A stretch of 53,826 bases of DNA, taken from NCBI GenBank assembly GCA_019115145.1, contig DXED01000033.1, positions 1-53,826 of the forward strand. Direction: 5' to 3'. Shown here piece by piece: positions 31,792-40,594 of the stretch; the stretch's first letter is position 1, and each line of letters begins with the position of its first letter. A model generated the notes under the pieces. The model was given only the letters and a program-made list of their open reading frames with translations. It was not told the DNA's origin and did not search any database. A program made the position numbers and the translations under genes. This DNA is from Claveliimonas intestinigallinarum (GTDB taxonomy: Bacteria; Bacillota; Clostridia; Lachnospirales; Lachnospiraceae).

Positions 31792-32580
31792 ATGGAGACA
31801 AATACAGAAATCAAAAAGGATACGTGGAAGCTGGGAGACCATACATTTACCTCCAGGTTCATCCTGGGGTCAGGCAAGTATTCCCTGGAGTTGATCCAGG
31901 CGGCAGTGGAGCACGCGGGGGCTCAGATCGTCACGATGGCCCTGCGGCGGGCAAACGAGGGAGGACTTGCCAACATCCTGGATTACATACCGGAGGGCGT
32001 CTCTATCCTGCCCAACACGTCGGGAGCCAGAAATGCCCAGGAGGCGGTGCGCATCGCACGGCTGGCCAGGGAGGTCTGCGGAAGCGATCTTATCAAGATC
32101 GAGATCATGCGGGACAGCAAATACCTCCTCCCGGACAACTACGAGACGGTCAAAGCCACGGAAATCCTGGCAAAGGAAGGGTTTACCGTGATGCCCTACA
32201 TGTATCCGGATCTGAATATGGCAAGGGACATGGCGGACGCGGGTGCTGCCTGCATCATGCCTCTGGGGGCGCCCATCGGGTCCAACAAGGGACTGTGCAC
32301 CAAGGAATTTATCCAGATCCTTATCGATGAGATCGATCTTCCCATCATTGTGGACGCCGGGATCGGGAAGCCCTCCCAGGCATGCGAGGCCATGGAGATG
32401 GGGGCTGCCGCCGTTATGGCTAACACTGCCATCGCCACATCGGGAGACATTGCGGCCATGGCCGGAGCCATGAAGCTGGCCGTGGAGGCGGGCCGCGCCG
32501 CTTACCTCGCGGGGATGGGAAGCGTCCGTGCAAAAGGAGGAAGCGCTTCGTCACCCCTTACCGGGTATCTGAGAGATTAA
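31792..32580 (+). CDS. thiG: Thiazole synthase ThiG
   Basis: A 262-residue TIM-barrel enzyme that joins deoxyxylulose 5-phosphate, dehydroglycine and ThiS-thiocarboxylate to the thiazole phosphate. Family blocks are FTSRFILGSGKY, LPNTSGARNAQEAVR, the Schiff-base Lys102 in LIKIEIMRDSKYLLPD, MPLGAPIGSNKG and VMANTAIATSGD. Complete at both ends; AGAAAGGAGAAAAA precedes the ATG. It works with ThiH, encoded 28 bases downstream. Confidence 0.96.
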   Translation: METNTEIKKDTWKLGDHTFTSRFILGSGKYSLELIQAAVEHAGAQIVTMALRRANEGGLANILDYIPEGVSILPNTSGARNAQEAVRIARLAREVCGSDLIKIEIMRDSKYLLPDNYETVKATEILAKEGFTVMPYMYPDLNMARDMADAGAACIMPLGAPIGSNKGLCTKEFIQILIDEIDLPIIVDAGIGKPSQACEAMEMGAAAVMANTAIATSGDIAAMAGAMKLAVEAGRAAYLAGMGSVRAKGGSASSPLTGYLRD

Positions 32581-32608
32581 CATTGGACGCAGAAGGAGGC
32601 TTGCGAAA

Positions 32609-33826
32609 ATGAGCGCAGAAAACCATGTAAATGAAAGCATTTTAAGCGATGAGATCCGGGAGCACCAGAGGAAGAACCGGATCGACCATATGACCTACCT
32701 GCCGGACATGGAGGACATTGGCTCGGAGGTGATGGACAAGGTCATCTCCGAGGTGAAAGGATACGACTATGACAGCTACACGGAGGCTGACGTGCGAAGG
32801 GCACTGGCAAGGGACAACCGGTCCCTGGAGGATTTCAAGGCCCTCCTCTCCCCGGCGGCCATGCCGCTCCTTGAGGAGATAGCCCAGGCAGCCCAGGCGG
32901 AGACGAGGAAGCATTTCGGCAATTCCGTCGCCATGTTCACCCCGGCCTACATTGCAAACTACTGTGAAAATTACTGTATTTACTGCGGCTTTAACTGCCA
33001 CAACCGTATCAAGAGGGCGCAGCTTGACGAGGCGGAGATCGAGCGGGAGTTTGCGGCCATCGCAAAGACCGGACTTCAGGAGATCCTGATCCTGACAGGG
33101 GAGAGCAGAAAGAAGTCCACGGTGGAGTACATCGGAAGGGCCTGTCAGATTGCCAGGAAATATTTCCGGGTCATCGGCCTGGAGGTCTACCCCATGAACT
33201 CAGACGAGTACGCCTATCTGCAAAAATGCGGGGCGGACTATGTGACGGTCTTCCAGGAGACCTACAATTCAGATAAGTACGAGACTCTCCATCTGGCCGG
33301 GCACAAGAGGATTTTCCCCTACCGGTTCAATGCGCAGCAGAGAGCTCTCATGGGCGGCATGAGGGGCGTGGGATTTGCGGCGCTCTTAGGACTGGATGAT
33401 TTCCGAAAGGACGCGTTCGCCACAGGCATGCACGCCTGGCTGCTGCAGAAGAAATATCCCCACGGGGAGATTGCCTTTTCCTGCCCCAGGCTTCGGCCTA
33501 TCATCAACAATGACAGGATCAATCCCATGGACGTCCACGAAGCCCAGCTCCTCCAGGTGGTGTGCGCCTACCGGCTCTTCATGCCCTTTGCCAGCATCAC
33601 CATCTCCAGCCGGGAGTGCGCCAGAGTGCGGGACAACCTGGTGCAGATCGCTGCCACCAAGATCTCCGCGGGAGTCAGCACCGGCATAGGGGAGCACGGC
33701 GAGGAAGTGGCGGACAAGGGAGACGAGCAGTTCGAGATTTCAGACGGCCGCTCTGTGGACGAGGTTTACCACGCACTGGAGGCCAATCATCTGCAGCCTG
33801 TGATGGCGGAGTACATCTATGTGTAG
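32609..33826 (+). CDS. thiH: 2-iminoacetate synthase ThiH
   Basis: A 405-residue radical SAM enzyme that cleaves tyrosine to dehydroglycine and p-cresol for thiazole synthesis. The cluster motif CxxxCxxC is Cys119, Cys123, Cys126 in YCENYCIYCGFNC. LTGESRKKS, VFQETYNSDKY and FSCPRLRP are ThiH landmarks. GAAGGAGGCTTGCGAAA precedes the ATG. It releases p-cresol, a noted gut metabolite. The thiE/tenI-like gene follows 31 bases after the stop. Confidence 0.95.
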   Translation: MSAENHVNESILSDEIREHQRKNRIDHMTYLPDMEDIGSEVMDKVISEVKGYDYDSYTEADVRRALARDNRSLEDFKALLSPAAMPLLEEIAQAAQAETRKHFGNSVAMFTPAYIANYCENYCIYCGFNCHNRIKRAQLDEAEIEREFAAIAKTGLQEILILTGESRKKSTVEYIGRACQIARKYFRVIGLEVYPMNSDEYAYLQKCGADYVTVFQETYNSDKYETLHLAGHKRIFPYRFNAQQRALMGGMRGVGFAALLGLDDFRKDAFATGMHAWLLQKKYPHGEIAFSCPRLRPIINNDRINPMDVHEAQLLQVVCAYRLFMPFASITISSRECARVRDNLVQIAATKISAGVSTGIGEHGEEVADKGDEQFEISDGRSVDEVYHALEANHLQPVMAEYIYV

Positions 33827-33857
33827 GACACACAGGGAAGAGGGCGGAGAAAATATT

Positions 33858-34424
33858 ATGTCCCGGGTGGCGGCTGTGACAAACCGCCACCTGGCCGCCA
33901 GGCCCTTCCTTGAGCAGATCGAGCGGGTGTGCAGGCTGCACCCGGCGGCTGTGATCCTGCGGGAGAAGGATCTGGCGGAGAGGGACTACACCCTCCTGGC
34001 TGGACAGGTGCTGGAAGTGTGCAGAGCCTATCAGGTGCCCTGCGTTTACCACACCTACCCGGAAGCCGCGCTGAGAGCAGGGGTGAAGGCCATCCATCTG
34101 CCTCTGCCTTTGCTGCGCGCCTACAGAGAGCAGGGACTTCTGGAGTCCTTTGTGCATGTGGGCACTTCCGTTCACTCCGCGGCTGAGGCGGGGGAGGCTC
34201 TGCGTCTGGGAGCTACCTGTCTGACGGCCGGACATATTTACAGCACAGACTGCAAGAAGGGGCTGCCGCCCCGGGGGCTTTCCTATCTAAAAGAAATCTG
34301 CAGACTGTCGCCGGCGCCTGTCTGGGCCATCGGCGGTATCCATACAGGCCAGGGCCAGGTGGAGGAGGTGCTCTCCTGCGGGGCGGCCGGGGCCTGTGTC
34401 ATGTCGGAAATGATGCGGATATAA
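33858..34424 (+). CDS. ThiE/TenI-family protein, probably TenI-like
   Basis: A 188-residue TIM-barrel protein of the thiamine-phosphate synthase/TenI family. Present are AAVTNR, VILREKDL (Arg and Lys), HVGTSVHS (Ser), STDCKKG (Thr and Lys) and WAIGGI. The Asn-Asp pair expected of ThiE is replaced (CVYHTY), and the Asp after GVHLG is missing (IHLPLPLLR). Loss of those Mg/pyrophosphate ligands argues for a TenI-like thiazole tautomerase role over thiamine-phosphate synthase. The start at 33858 is preferred because AAVTNR then sits at the N-terminus and GGCGGAG lies upstream; an ATG at 33819 overlapping thiH is the alternative. Last gene of the thiamine operon. Confidence 0.82.
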   Translation: MSRVAAVTNRHLAARPFLEQIERVCRLHPAAVILREKDLAERDYTLLAGQVLEVCRAYQVPCVYHTYPEAALRAGVKAIHLPLPLLRAYREQGLLESFVHVGTSVHSAAEAGEALRLGATCLTAGHIYSTDCKKGLPPRGLSYLKEICRLSPAPVWAIGGIHTGQGQVEEVLSCGAAGACVMSEMMRI

Positions 34425-34467
34425 GGAGCTGCAAGCTGTTTTGCTCTGCCTTGCGCTGCCAAACCAC

Positions 34468-34496
34468 TTGTCAGTCCAGGGAAAAGGATTTACAAT
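34468..34496 (+). promoter_or_regulatory. Promoter for the acylphosphatase gene
   Basis: TTGTCA (34468-34473), 17 bases, TACAAT (34491-34496), 37 bases before the ATG. It probably also drives the QueG-like and glpK genes, which follow at 31 and 12 bases. Confidence 0.75.
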
Positions 34497-34533
34497 AATA
34501 ACAATATACAAAAACAAGTGACAGGAGGAAGAC

Positions 34534-34809
34534 ATGGCTGAAGTCAGAAGGAGATTGAATTTTCGCGGGAGGGTGCAGGGCGTAGGCTTCCGCTACAAGG
34601 CAAAATACCTGGCAAAATCCATGGGGCTGACAGGATGGGTGAGAAACGAGATGGACGGCACAGTGACGCTGGAGATCCAGGGGCGCCCCCAGCTCGTGGA
34701 CAAGCTTCTGCAGGGACTGAACCACGACAGCTTTATTGAGATTGACTGGGTCGACGGGAAGGATATCCCTGTAGAAGAGGAAGAAAAAAGCTTTAAGGTC
34801 CTGATGTGA
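34534..34809 (+). CDS. acyP: Acylphosphatase
   Basis: A 91-residue ferredoxin-like-fold hydrolase of acyl phosphates. The catalytic residues are visible: Arg20 in GRVQGVGFRY and Asn38 in GWVRNEMDG. Length and the full alpha/beta pattern are typical. GACAGGAGGAAGAC precedes the ATG, and its own promoter separates it from the thiamine operon. Confidence 0.95.
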   Translation: MAEVRRRLNFRGRVQGVGFRYKAKYLAKSMGLTGWVRNEMDGTVTLEIQGRPQLVDKLLQGLNHDSFIEIDWVDGKDIPVEEEEKSFKVLM

Positions 34810-34840
34810 GAAAACAGATGCAAAGAGAGGGATAAAAAGG

Positions 34841-35611
34841 ATGAGCGAGAAGATGTGCGGGGACAGAGACAGGAGAGAGGAGCTTACGCCGGAGAAAGCA
34901 GGTGCCGGTTACGGGAGACTGCTATGGGAGGAGCTTAAGGGCCTGCTGGAGAGCGCAGGGGCGGCTCTGGCAGGCTGCGGCGATCTGAGAGGACAGGCGT
35001 ATTCAGTGGGCGTTGCCGTGGCCCTGCCGGTCCCGGATCCAATCATCCGGCAGCTTCTGGAGGGCCCCACGAAGGAATATTATGAGACTTACCATGCCAT
35101 GAACCGGAAGCTCAATGAGATCGTGCTCGCCGGGGAGGCTTTCCTGAGGGGAAAGGGGTTCCAGGCCTGGGCCCAGACTACGGACAGGGTCAGCCAGGAC
35201 GAGGAGTGGAGAACGCCCCTTCCCCACAAGACAGTGGCCACAAGGGCCGGGCTTGGATGGATTGGAAAGAGCTGTATTCTGGTGACAGAGCAGTACGGCT
35301 CCGCCATCCGCCTGTCCTCCCTTCTCACAGACGCGCCTCTTCCCTGTGCCAGGCCGGTCACTGTCTCCCGGTGCGGGGACTGCCGGGTCTGCGTGGACAG
35401 CTGTCCGGCTCAGGCTCTGAAGGGGACGCTGTGGCGAGCCGGTATGGAGAGAAAAGAGCTGTTTGACAGAGAGGCCTGTTACCGCAAGCAGGTGGAGATC
35501 ATGCGCCGGCGGACCGGAATAGAGGCAGATCTGTGCGGCAAATGCTTTGCCGTGTGCCCCTATACCCGCCGATATCTGGCCAGAAAGCAGGCAGATAATT
35601 CCATAGAATAA
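34841..35611 (+). CDS. QueG-like double 4Fe-4S protein
   Basis: A 256-residue cytosolic protein related to the C-terminal part of epoxyqueuosine reductase. RAGLGWIGKSCILVTEQYGSAIRLSSLLTD is the region shared with QueG (cobalamin side). Two cluster motifs follow, CGDCRVCVDSCP and CGKCFAVCPYT. At 256 residues it is about two thirds of QueG and lacks the C-terminal HEAT-like part, so tRNA epoxyqueuosine reduction is not assured; many anaerobes hold such paralogues of unknown role. It lies between acylphosphatase and glycerol kinase on one probable transcript. Confidence 0.8.
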   Translation: MSEKMCGDRDRREELTPEKAGAGYGRLLWEELKGLLESAGAALAGCGDLRGQAYSVGVAVALPVPDPIIRQLLEGPTKEYYETYHAMNRKLNEIVLAGEAFLRGKGFQAWAQTTDRVSQDEEWRTPLPHKTVATRAGLGWIGKSCILVTEQYGSAIRLSSLLTDAPLPCARPVTVSRCGDCRVCVDSCPAQALKGTLWRAGMERKELFDREACYRKQVEIMRRRTGIEADLCGKCFAVCPYTRRYLARKQADNSIE

Positions 35612-35623
35612 AGGAGGACAATT

Positions 35624-37126
35624 ATGAAACAGTTTGTGATGGCGCTGGACGCCGGTACCACCAGCAACCGTTGCATTTTATTTGACCGCCGGGGAAATAT
35701 ACGCAGTGTGGCGCAAAAGGAGTTCACTCAGTATTTTCCGAAGCCGGGCTGGGTGGAGCATGACGCGGATGAAATCTGGTCCACCCAGCTTGGAGTGGCG
35801 GTGGAGGCCATGACCAAGATCGGGGCCGAGGCGGCGGATATTGCGACGATCGGGATCACCAACCAGCGGGAGACAGTCATCGTATGGGATAAGAAGACAG
35901 GGGAGCCCATCTGTCACGCCATCGTTTGGCAGTGCCGAAGGACAGCGGGCTTCTGCGATAAGCTGATGGCGGACGGGCTGGAGGATATGATAAGGCAGAA
36001 GACAGGACTCAAGATAGACGCCTACTTTTCAGCAACCAAGATCAAGTGGATCCTGGACCATGTGGAGGGGGCCAGAGAGAGGGCGAAGAAGGGTGAGCTG
36101 CTCTTCGGGACGGTGGAGACGTGGCTGATCTGGAAGCTGACAAAGGGAAAGGTCCATGTGACGGACTACTCCAACGCTTCCCGGACTATGCTTTTTAACA
36201 TCAACACCCTTCAGTGGGACGAGGATATACTGAAGCTTCTGGACATTCCGGCCTCCATGCTGCCGGAGGTGAAGCCCTCCAGCTGCATTTACGGGGAGAG
36301 CGATCCCTCCTACTTCGGCGGCAGCATCCCCATCAGCGGGGCGGCGGGAGATCAGCAGTCAGCTCTCTTCGGGCAGACCTGCTTTCAGCCCGGGGAGGCA
36401 AAGAATACCTACGGCACAGGCTGTTTTCTTCTCATGAATACGGGTGAGAAGCCGGTTTTCTCCGACAACGGCCTTCTCACCACCATTGCCTGGGGTCTGG
36501 ACGGAAAGGTAAGCTATGCCCTGGAGGGATCCATTTTCGTGGCGGGAGCCGCCATTCAATGGCTCCGGGATGAAATGCGCCTGATTGACTCCTCCGAGGA
36601 TTCCGAGTACATGGCAAACAAAGTGCCGGACACAAACGGCTGCTACGTGGTGCCTGCCTTCACCGGCCTGGGCGCGCCCCACTGGGATCCCTATGCGAGA
36701 GGAACCATCGTGGGCATCACCCGCGGAGTGAACAAATACCACATCATCCGGGCTACCCTGGAGTCACTGGCCTACCAGGTCAATGACGTGCTCAGAGCCA
36801 TGGAGGCGGACGCAGGGCTGACCCTGAGCTCCCTGAAGGTGGACGGAGGAGCCAGCGCCAACGATTTTCTGATGCAGTCCCAGGCGGACATCAGCAACGC
36901 GCCTGTGAACCGGCCGAAATGCGTGGAGACCACAGCCATGGGAGCTGCCTACCTGGCCGGTCTTGCTGTCGGATACTGGAAAAATAAGGAGGAAGTGCTG
37001 CGGAATTGGGCCAGTGATCAGATTTTTACACCCCAAATCCCGGAGGAGGAGAGAGTGAAGAAAATAAGGGGCTGGAACAAGGCGGTCCGCTACTCCTACC
37101 ACTGGGCGAAGGATGAAGAATTGTAA
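35624..37126 (+). CDS. glpK: Glycerol kinase
   Basis: A 500-residue FGGY kinase converting glycerol and ATP to glycerol 3-phosphate. Landmarks are ALDAGTTSNRCILFD, WVEHDADEIW, ITNQRETVIVWD, WQCRRTAGFC, GAAGDQQSALFGQ, YGTGCFLLMNTG, PAFTGLGAPHWDPYARG and KVDGGASANDFLMQ. Full length. AAAGGAGGACAATT gives a strong start. No glpF or glpD lies beside it. The intergenic region after it is AT-rich and carries the phosphofructokinase promoter. Confidence 0.97.
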   Translation: MKQFVMALDAGTTSNRCILFDRRGNIRSVAQKEFTQYFPKPGWVEHDADEIWSTQLGVAVEAMTKIGAEAADIATIGITNQRETVIVWDKKTGEPICHAIVWQCRRTAGFCDKLMADGLEDMIRQKTGLKIDAYFSATKIKWILDHVEGARERAKKGELLFGTVETWLIWKLTKGKVHVTDYSNASRTMLFNINTLQWDEDILKLLDIPASMLPEVKPSSCIYGESDPSYFGGSIPISGAAGDQQSALFGQTCFQPGEAKNTYGTGCFLLMNTGEKPVFSDNGLLTTIAWGLDGKVSYALEGSIFVAGAAIQWLRDEMRLIDSSEDSEYMANKVPDTNGCYVVPAFTGLGAPHWDPYARGTIVGITRGVNKYHIIRATLESLAYQVNDVLRAMEADAGLTLSSLKVDGGASANDFLMQSQADISNAPVNRPKCVETTAMGAAYLAGLAVGYWKNKEEVLRNWASDQIFTPQIPEEERVKKIRGWNKAVRYSYHWAKDEEL

Positions 37127-37152
37127 AAATAAACAAAAAAACCTTATTTTTA

Positions 37153-37181
37153 TGGACATATATGGATAAATATACTAAAAT
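37153..37181 (+). promoter_or_regulatory. Promoter for the phosphofructokinase gene
   Basis: TGGACA (37153-37158), 17 bases, TAAAAT (37176-37181) in an AT-rich stretch, leaving a leader of about 95 bases with no recognisable riboswitch. Confidence 0.6.
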
Positions 37182-37281
37182 AGATATATTAAGAGCCTGA
37201 CAGCGGCCACATATTATGTCCGGGTTTTCGTGGCGGAAAGGATGCGCCGTGGGCAGGCAAAAAGGACGGAGGTAGCATAAC

Positions 37282-38520
37282 ATGAAACGAAATGTAATCG
37301 TAGGTCAGTCTGGCGGTCCCACAGCCGCCATCAATTCCAGCCTTGCCGGTGTGTACCGCACAGCAAAGGACCGCGGGGCGAATAAAGTGTACGGCATGCT
37401 TCACGGCATACAGGGGCTTTTGCAGGAAAGGTATCTCGATCTGTCTGAGTATATCACCACAGAGCTGGACGCGGAGCTTCTGAAGAGGACTCCCGCTGCG
37501 TTTCTTGGATCCTGCCGCTTTAAGCTGCCGGAGATCCACGAGGACAGGGGGGTATATGAAAAAATATTCGGCATCCTTGACAAGCTGGACATAGAGGCCT
37601 TTATCTACATCGGCGGAAACGACTCCATGGACACCATCAAAAAGCTTTCCGATTATGCCATTGTGACCGGACATCCGACCCGCTTTATCGGCTGCCCAAA
37701 GACCATTGACAATGATCTGGCTCTGACGGACCACACCCCCGGCTATGGGAGCGCCGCGAAATATATCGGAACCTCTGTAAAAGAAATCATCCGCGACAGC
37801 TTCTGCCTGGAGTACAGCAAGGGACTTGTGAGCATTGTGGAGATCATGGGAAGGAATGCGGGATGGCTGACCGGAGCGGCTGCATTGGCAAAGGGCGAGG
37901 ACTGCGAGGGCCCGGATCTGATCTACCTGCCGGAGCTTCCCTTTGACCTGCACGCCTTCAGCGACAAGGTAAAGGAGCTCCTGTCCAAGAAGCCCTCTGT
38001 CGTAGTGGCAGTGTCAGAGGGAATTCGGACGGCCGATGGCACCTATGTGTGCGAGCTGGGAAGCAGCATTGACTTTGTGGATGCCTTTGGACATAAGCAG
38101 CTGTCCGGGACAGCGTCCTATCTTGCCAGCTTTATTGCCGGGGAGATCGGATGTAAGACCAGGGCTATCGAGCTGAGCAGCCTCCAGAGATCCGCATCCC
38201 ATGCGGCATCCAGAGTGGATATCCTGGAAGCCTACCAGGTGGGCGGTGCGGCCGTGAAGGCGGCGGATGAGGGAGATTCCGGAAAGATGGTGGTTCTCCA
38301 GAGACTGTCCGATGATCCGTACCAGTGCGGCACAGAGGTGAAGGACGTGCACAAGATCGCCAACGACGAGAAGCTGGTGCCAAGAGAGTGGGTCAATGAG
38401 GAGGGCACAGGTGTGACAGATGAGTTTGTGGCCTATGTGCGGCCCCTCATCCAGGGAGATGTGTCTCCTGTTATGGTAGACGGAATTCCGAGACATCTGT
38501 TCCGGCCTTATAATTTGTAA
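37282..38520 (+). CDS. pfp: 6-phosphofructokinase, pyrophosphate-dependent type
   Basis: A 412-residue PfkA-fold enzyme. It starts VIVGQSGGPTAAINSSLAGV. IGGNDSMDT has Asp114 where ATP-dependent enzymes carry Gly, and PKTIDNDL (139-146) has the Lys associated with pyrophosphate use. IMGRNAGWLTG and the C-terminal region match the clostridial PPi-type group. It should phosphorylate fructose 6-phosphate reversibly in glycolysis with PPi as donor. Cofactor choice is inferred from these residues. GACGGAGGTAGCATAAC precedes the ATG; a strong terminator follows. Confidence 0.92.
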   Translation: MKRNVIVGQSGGPTAAINSSLAGVYRTAKDRGANKVYGMLHGIQGLLQERYLDLSEYITTELDAELLKRTPAAFLGSCRFKLPEIHEDRGVYEKIFGILDKLDIEAFIYIGGNDSMDTIKKLSDYAIVTGHPTRFIGCPKTIDNDLALTDHTPGYGSAAKYIGTSVKEIIRDSFCLEYSKGLVSIVEIMGRNAGWLTGAAALAKGEDCEGPDLIYLPELPFDLHAFSDKVKELLSKKPSVVVAVSEGIRTADGTYVCELGSSIDFVDAFGHKQLSGTASYLASFIAGEIGCKTRAIELSSLQRSASHAASRVDILEAYQVGGAAVKAADEGDSGKMVVLQRLSDDPYQCGTEVKDVHKIANDEKLVPREWVNEEGTGVTDEFVAYVRPLIQGDVSPVMVDGIPRHLFRPYNL

Positions 38521-38572
38521 ACTCTGTAAACGAAAAAATTTCTTTTATACCATGTGAATATCTGTTATGGAG

Positions 38573-38610
38573 ATCCCGCAGATGCTGATGAATGTATCTG
38601 CGGGATTTTT
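38573..38610 (+). terminator. Terminator of the phosphofructokinase gene
   Basis: ATCCCGCAGAT (38573-38583) and ATCTGCGGGAT (38596-38606) form a perfect 11-bp stem with a 12-base loop, followed by TTTTTG. Confidence 0.9.
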
Positions 38611-38669
38611 GTACGGAAAAGGGGAAGGTTCACCGGAACTGAAGACATAGAAAAACAGTCCGGCCTGCC

Positions 38670-38698
38670 TTTACACCTTGGTTTTGCCGCGTTATAAT
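38670..38698 (+). promoter_or_regulatory. Promoter of the ABC importer operon
   Basis: TTTACA (38670-38675), 17 bases, TATAAT (38693-38698), 43 bases before the start codon of the binding-protein gene. No riboswitch is visible in the short leader. Confidence 0.8.
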
Positions 38699-38741
38699 AT
38701 TCCCTGGACATCATTGAACGACAAAAGGAGGAATATAAATT

Positions 38742-39806
38742 ATGAAAAAGAGAATGAAGAAGATCAGCGCCATCCTGCTGGCCTTTGCCATGACCGCTTC
38801 CATGCTGGCCGGCTGCGGCAGCAGCGCGGCTGACAGCAGCAGTGAGGAGCAGACCCAGAGTGAGTCACAGAGCGGGGCTCAGGAGACGGAGAGCGAGCCT
38901 GTGGATGTGAACGTGACAGCCCTCAAGGGCCCTACAGCTATGGGGATGGTCCAGATGATGGACGATGCTGACAACGGAAAGATTGACAGCGAAAATTATC
39001 AGTTTACCATCGCGGCTTCCATCGACGAGGTGACGCCGTCCATCTCCCAGGGAGAGACAGACATCGCGGCAGTGCCCGCTAATGTGTCCTCTGTCCTCTA
39101 CAATAAACTGGAGGGCGGCGTACAGGTCCTTGCCATCAACACACTGGGTGTCCTCTACATTGTGGAAAACGGGGATACGGTTCAGTCCGTGGCTGACCTG
39201 AGGGGAAAGACGATCTACGCAGGCGGCAAGGGAGCCACACCGGAGTATGCCCTCAACTATATCCTGCAGGAGAACGGCATTGACCCGGCGTCGGATGTGA
39301 CCATCGAGTGGAAGAGCGAGCACTCTGAGTGCGTGGCGGCTCTGGCCCAGGATCCGTCCGGCATTGCCATGCTGCCCCAGCCCTTTGTGACTACAGCCCA
39401 GGCCCAGAACCCGGACCTGCGGGTAGCCCTGGATCTGACAGAAGAGTGGGATAAGATCCAGGAGAATGCGGAAAATCCAAGCGCCCTCCTCACTGGCGTG
39501 GTGATCGTGAGGACAGAGTTTGCCAAGGAGCATCCGGAGGCTGTGTCCGATTTTATGGAGAGATATAAGTCATCCGTTGAATTTGTCAATGAAAATGTGG
39601 ACGAGGCGGCCCAGCTTGTCGGAAACTATGATATCGTTCCTGCGGAGGTGGCAAAGAAGGCGATCCCCGCGTGCAACATCGTCTGCATCACAGGGGATGA
39701 GATGCAGGAGAAGCTGTCCGGATATCTTGCCGTATTAAACGAGCAGAACCCGGAGGCTATAGGAGGACAGCTGCCAGATGATGATTTCTACTACACCCAG
39801 GAATAG
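38742..39806 (+). CDS. NMT1/SsuA-type substrate-binding lipoprotein
   Basis: A 354-residue lipoprotein: signal peptide with lipobox LAGC-G (Cys near 26), a Ser/Glu/Gln linker, then a type II binding fold. VTALKGPTAMGMVQM, the EVTPSISQGETDIAAVPANV block, ADLRGKTIYAGGKGATPEYALNYIL and GIAMLPQPFVTTAQ are typical of the NMT1/SsuA/TauA group. This group binds sulfonates, nitrate, or pyrimidine precursors of thiamine. Ligand unknown; no TPP switch controls it, so a thiamine-precursor role is unsupported. The permease gene overlaps its last 29 bases. Confidence 0.88.
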   Translation: MKKRMKKISAILLAFAMTASMLAGCGSSAADSSSEEQTQSESQSGAQETESEPVDVNVTALKGPTAMGMVQMMDDADNGKIDSENYQFTIAASIDEVTPSISQGETDIAAVPANVSSVLYNKLEGGVQVLAINTLGVLYIVENGDTVQSVADLRGKTIYAGGKGATPEYALNYILQENGIDPASDVTIEWKSEHSECVAALAQDPSGIAMLPQPFVTTAQAQNPDLRVALDLTEEWDKIQENAENPSALLTGVVIVRTEFAKEHPEAVSDFMERYKSSVEFVNENVDEAAQLVGNYDIVPAEVAKKAIPACNIVCITGDEMQEKLSGYLAVLNEQNPEAIGGQLPDDDFYYTQE

Positions 39807-40542
39807 GATAAAGCTGTGGGCGGTACTTGTATGGCTGCTCATATGGCAGGCAGTGAGTATGTGGATCGGACAGGAGATACTTCTCGTATCTCCTGTCACT
39901 GTTGTCTTTACCCTCTTTCAGCTGGCTGCCACGGCACAGTTCTGGCTCTCTATTGCCTCATCCATGCTCCGGATCGTGGGAGGATTTCTGCTGGCTGTGA
40001 TCCTGGGAGTGGCGCTTGCGGGTCTCTCGGCCGCTTCGGCGCGGCTTAAGGAATTCCTCCTTCCCTTTGTGGTGACCATCAAATCCATCCCGGTGGCGTC
40101 CTTTGTCATCCTCGTCCTCATCTGGGTGTCGTCCCGGAACCTGTCTGTGCTGATCTCATTTCTCATGGTATTTCCGGTGATCTACACGAACGTGCTGGAC
40201 GGCATCAGCCAGATGGACGGGAAGCTCCTGGAGATGGCGCAGGTCTTTGACATCCCCTTTGGCAGAAGGCTGCGGAGCATTTACGTCTCCCAGGTCCTCC
40301 CCTATTTCCGGACCGGCTGCTCCCTGGCTCTGGGATTGTGCTGGAAGGCCGGCGTGGCGGCGGAGGTCATCGGCATCCCTCAGAATTCCATAGGAGAAAA
40401 TCTCTACAATGCGAAGATTTATCTGGATACGCCGAAGCTCTTTGCCTGGACGCTGGTCATCATCTGTATCAGTGTCCTCTTTGAGAAGGGATTTTTAAGG
40501 GGTGTGGAATATCTTGTCCGTTGTATGGAGCGGATGGGATAA
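39778..40542 (+). CDS. ABC importer permease (SsuC/TauC type)
   Basis: A 254-residue integral membrane protein with about six helices. The coupling motif is at AQVFDIPFGRRLRSIYVSQVLP, the EAA-like loop of binding-protein-dependent permeases, with CWKAGVAAEVIGIP typical of the SsuC family. It starts inside the end of the binding-protein gene, with AGGAGG 11 bases ahead. It forms the channel with the ATPase encoded downstream. Confidence 0.9.
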   Translation: MMISTTPRNRIKLWAVLVWLLIWQAVSMWIGQEILLVSPVTVVFTLFQLAATAQFWLSIASSMLRIVGGFLLAVILGVALAGLSAASARLKEFLLPFVVTIKSIPVASFVILVLIWVSSRNLSVLISFLMVFPVIYTNVLDGISQMDGKLLEMAQVFDIPFGRRLRSIYVSQVLPYFRTGCSLALGLCWKAGVAAEVIGIPQNSIGENLYNAKIYLDTPKLFAWTLVIICISVLFEKGFLRGVEYLVRCMERMG

Positions 40543-40594
40543 GGTATGCGGACGGCTGGCGGCCAAGGCGGTAAAGAGAAAGAGAGGAAAAATC

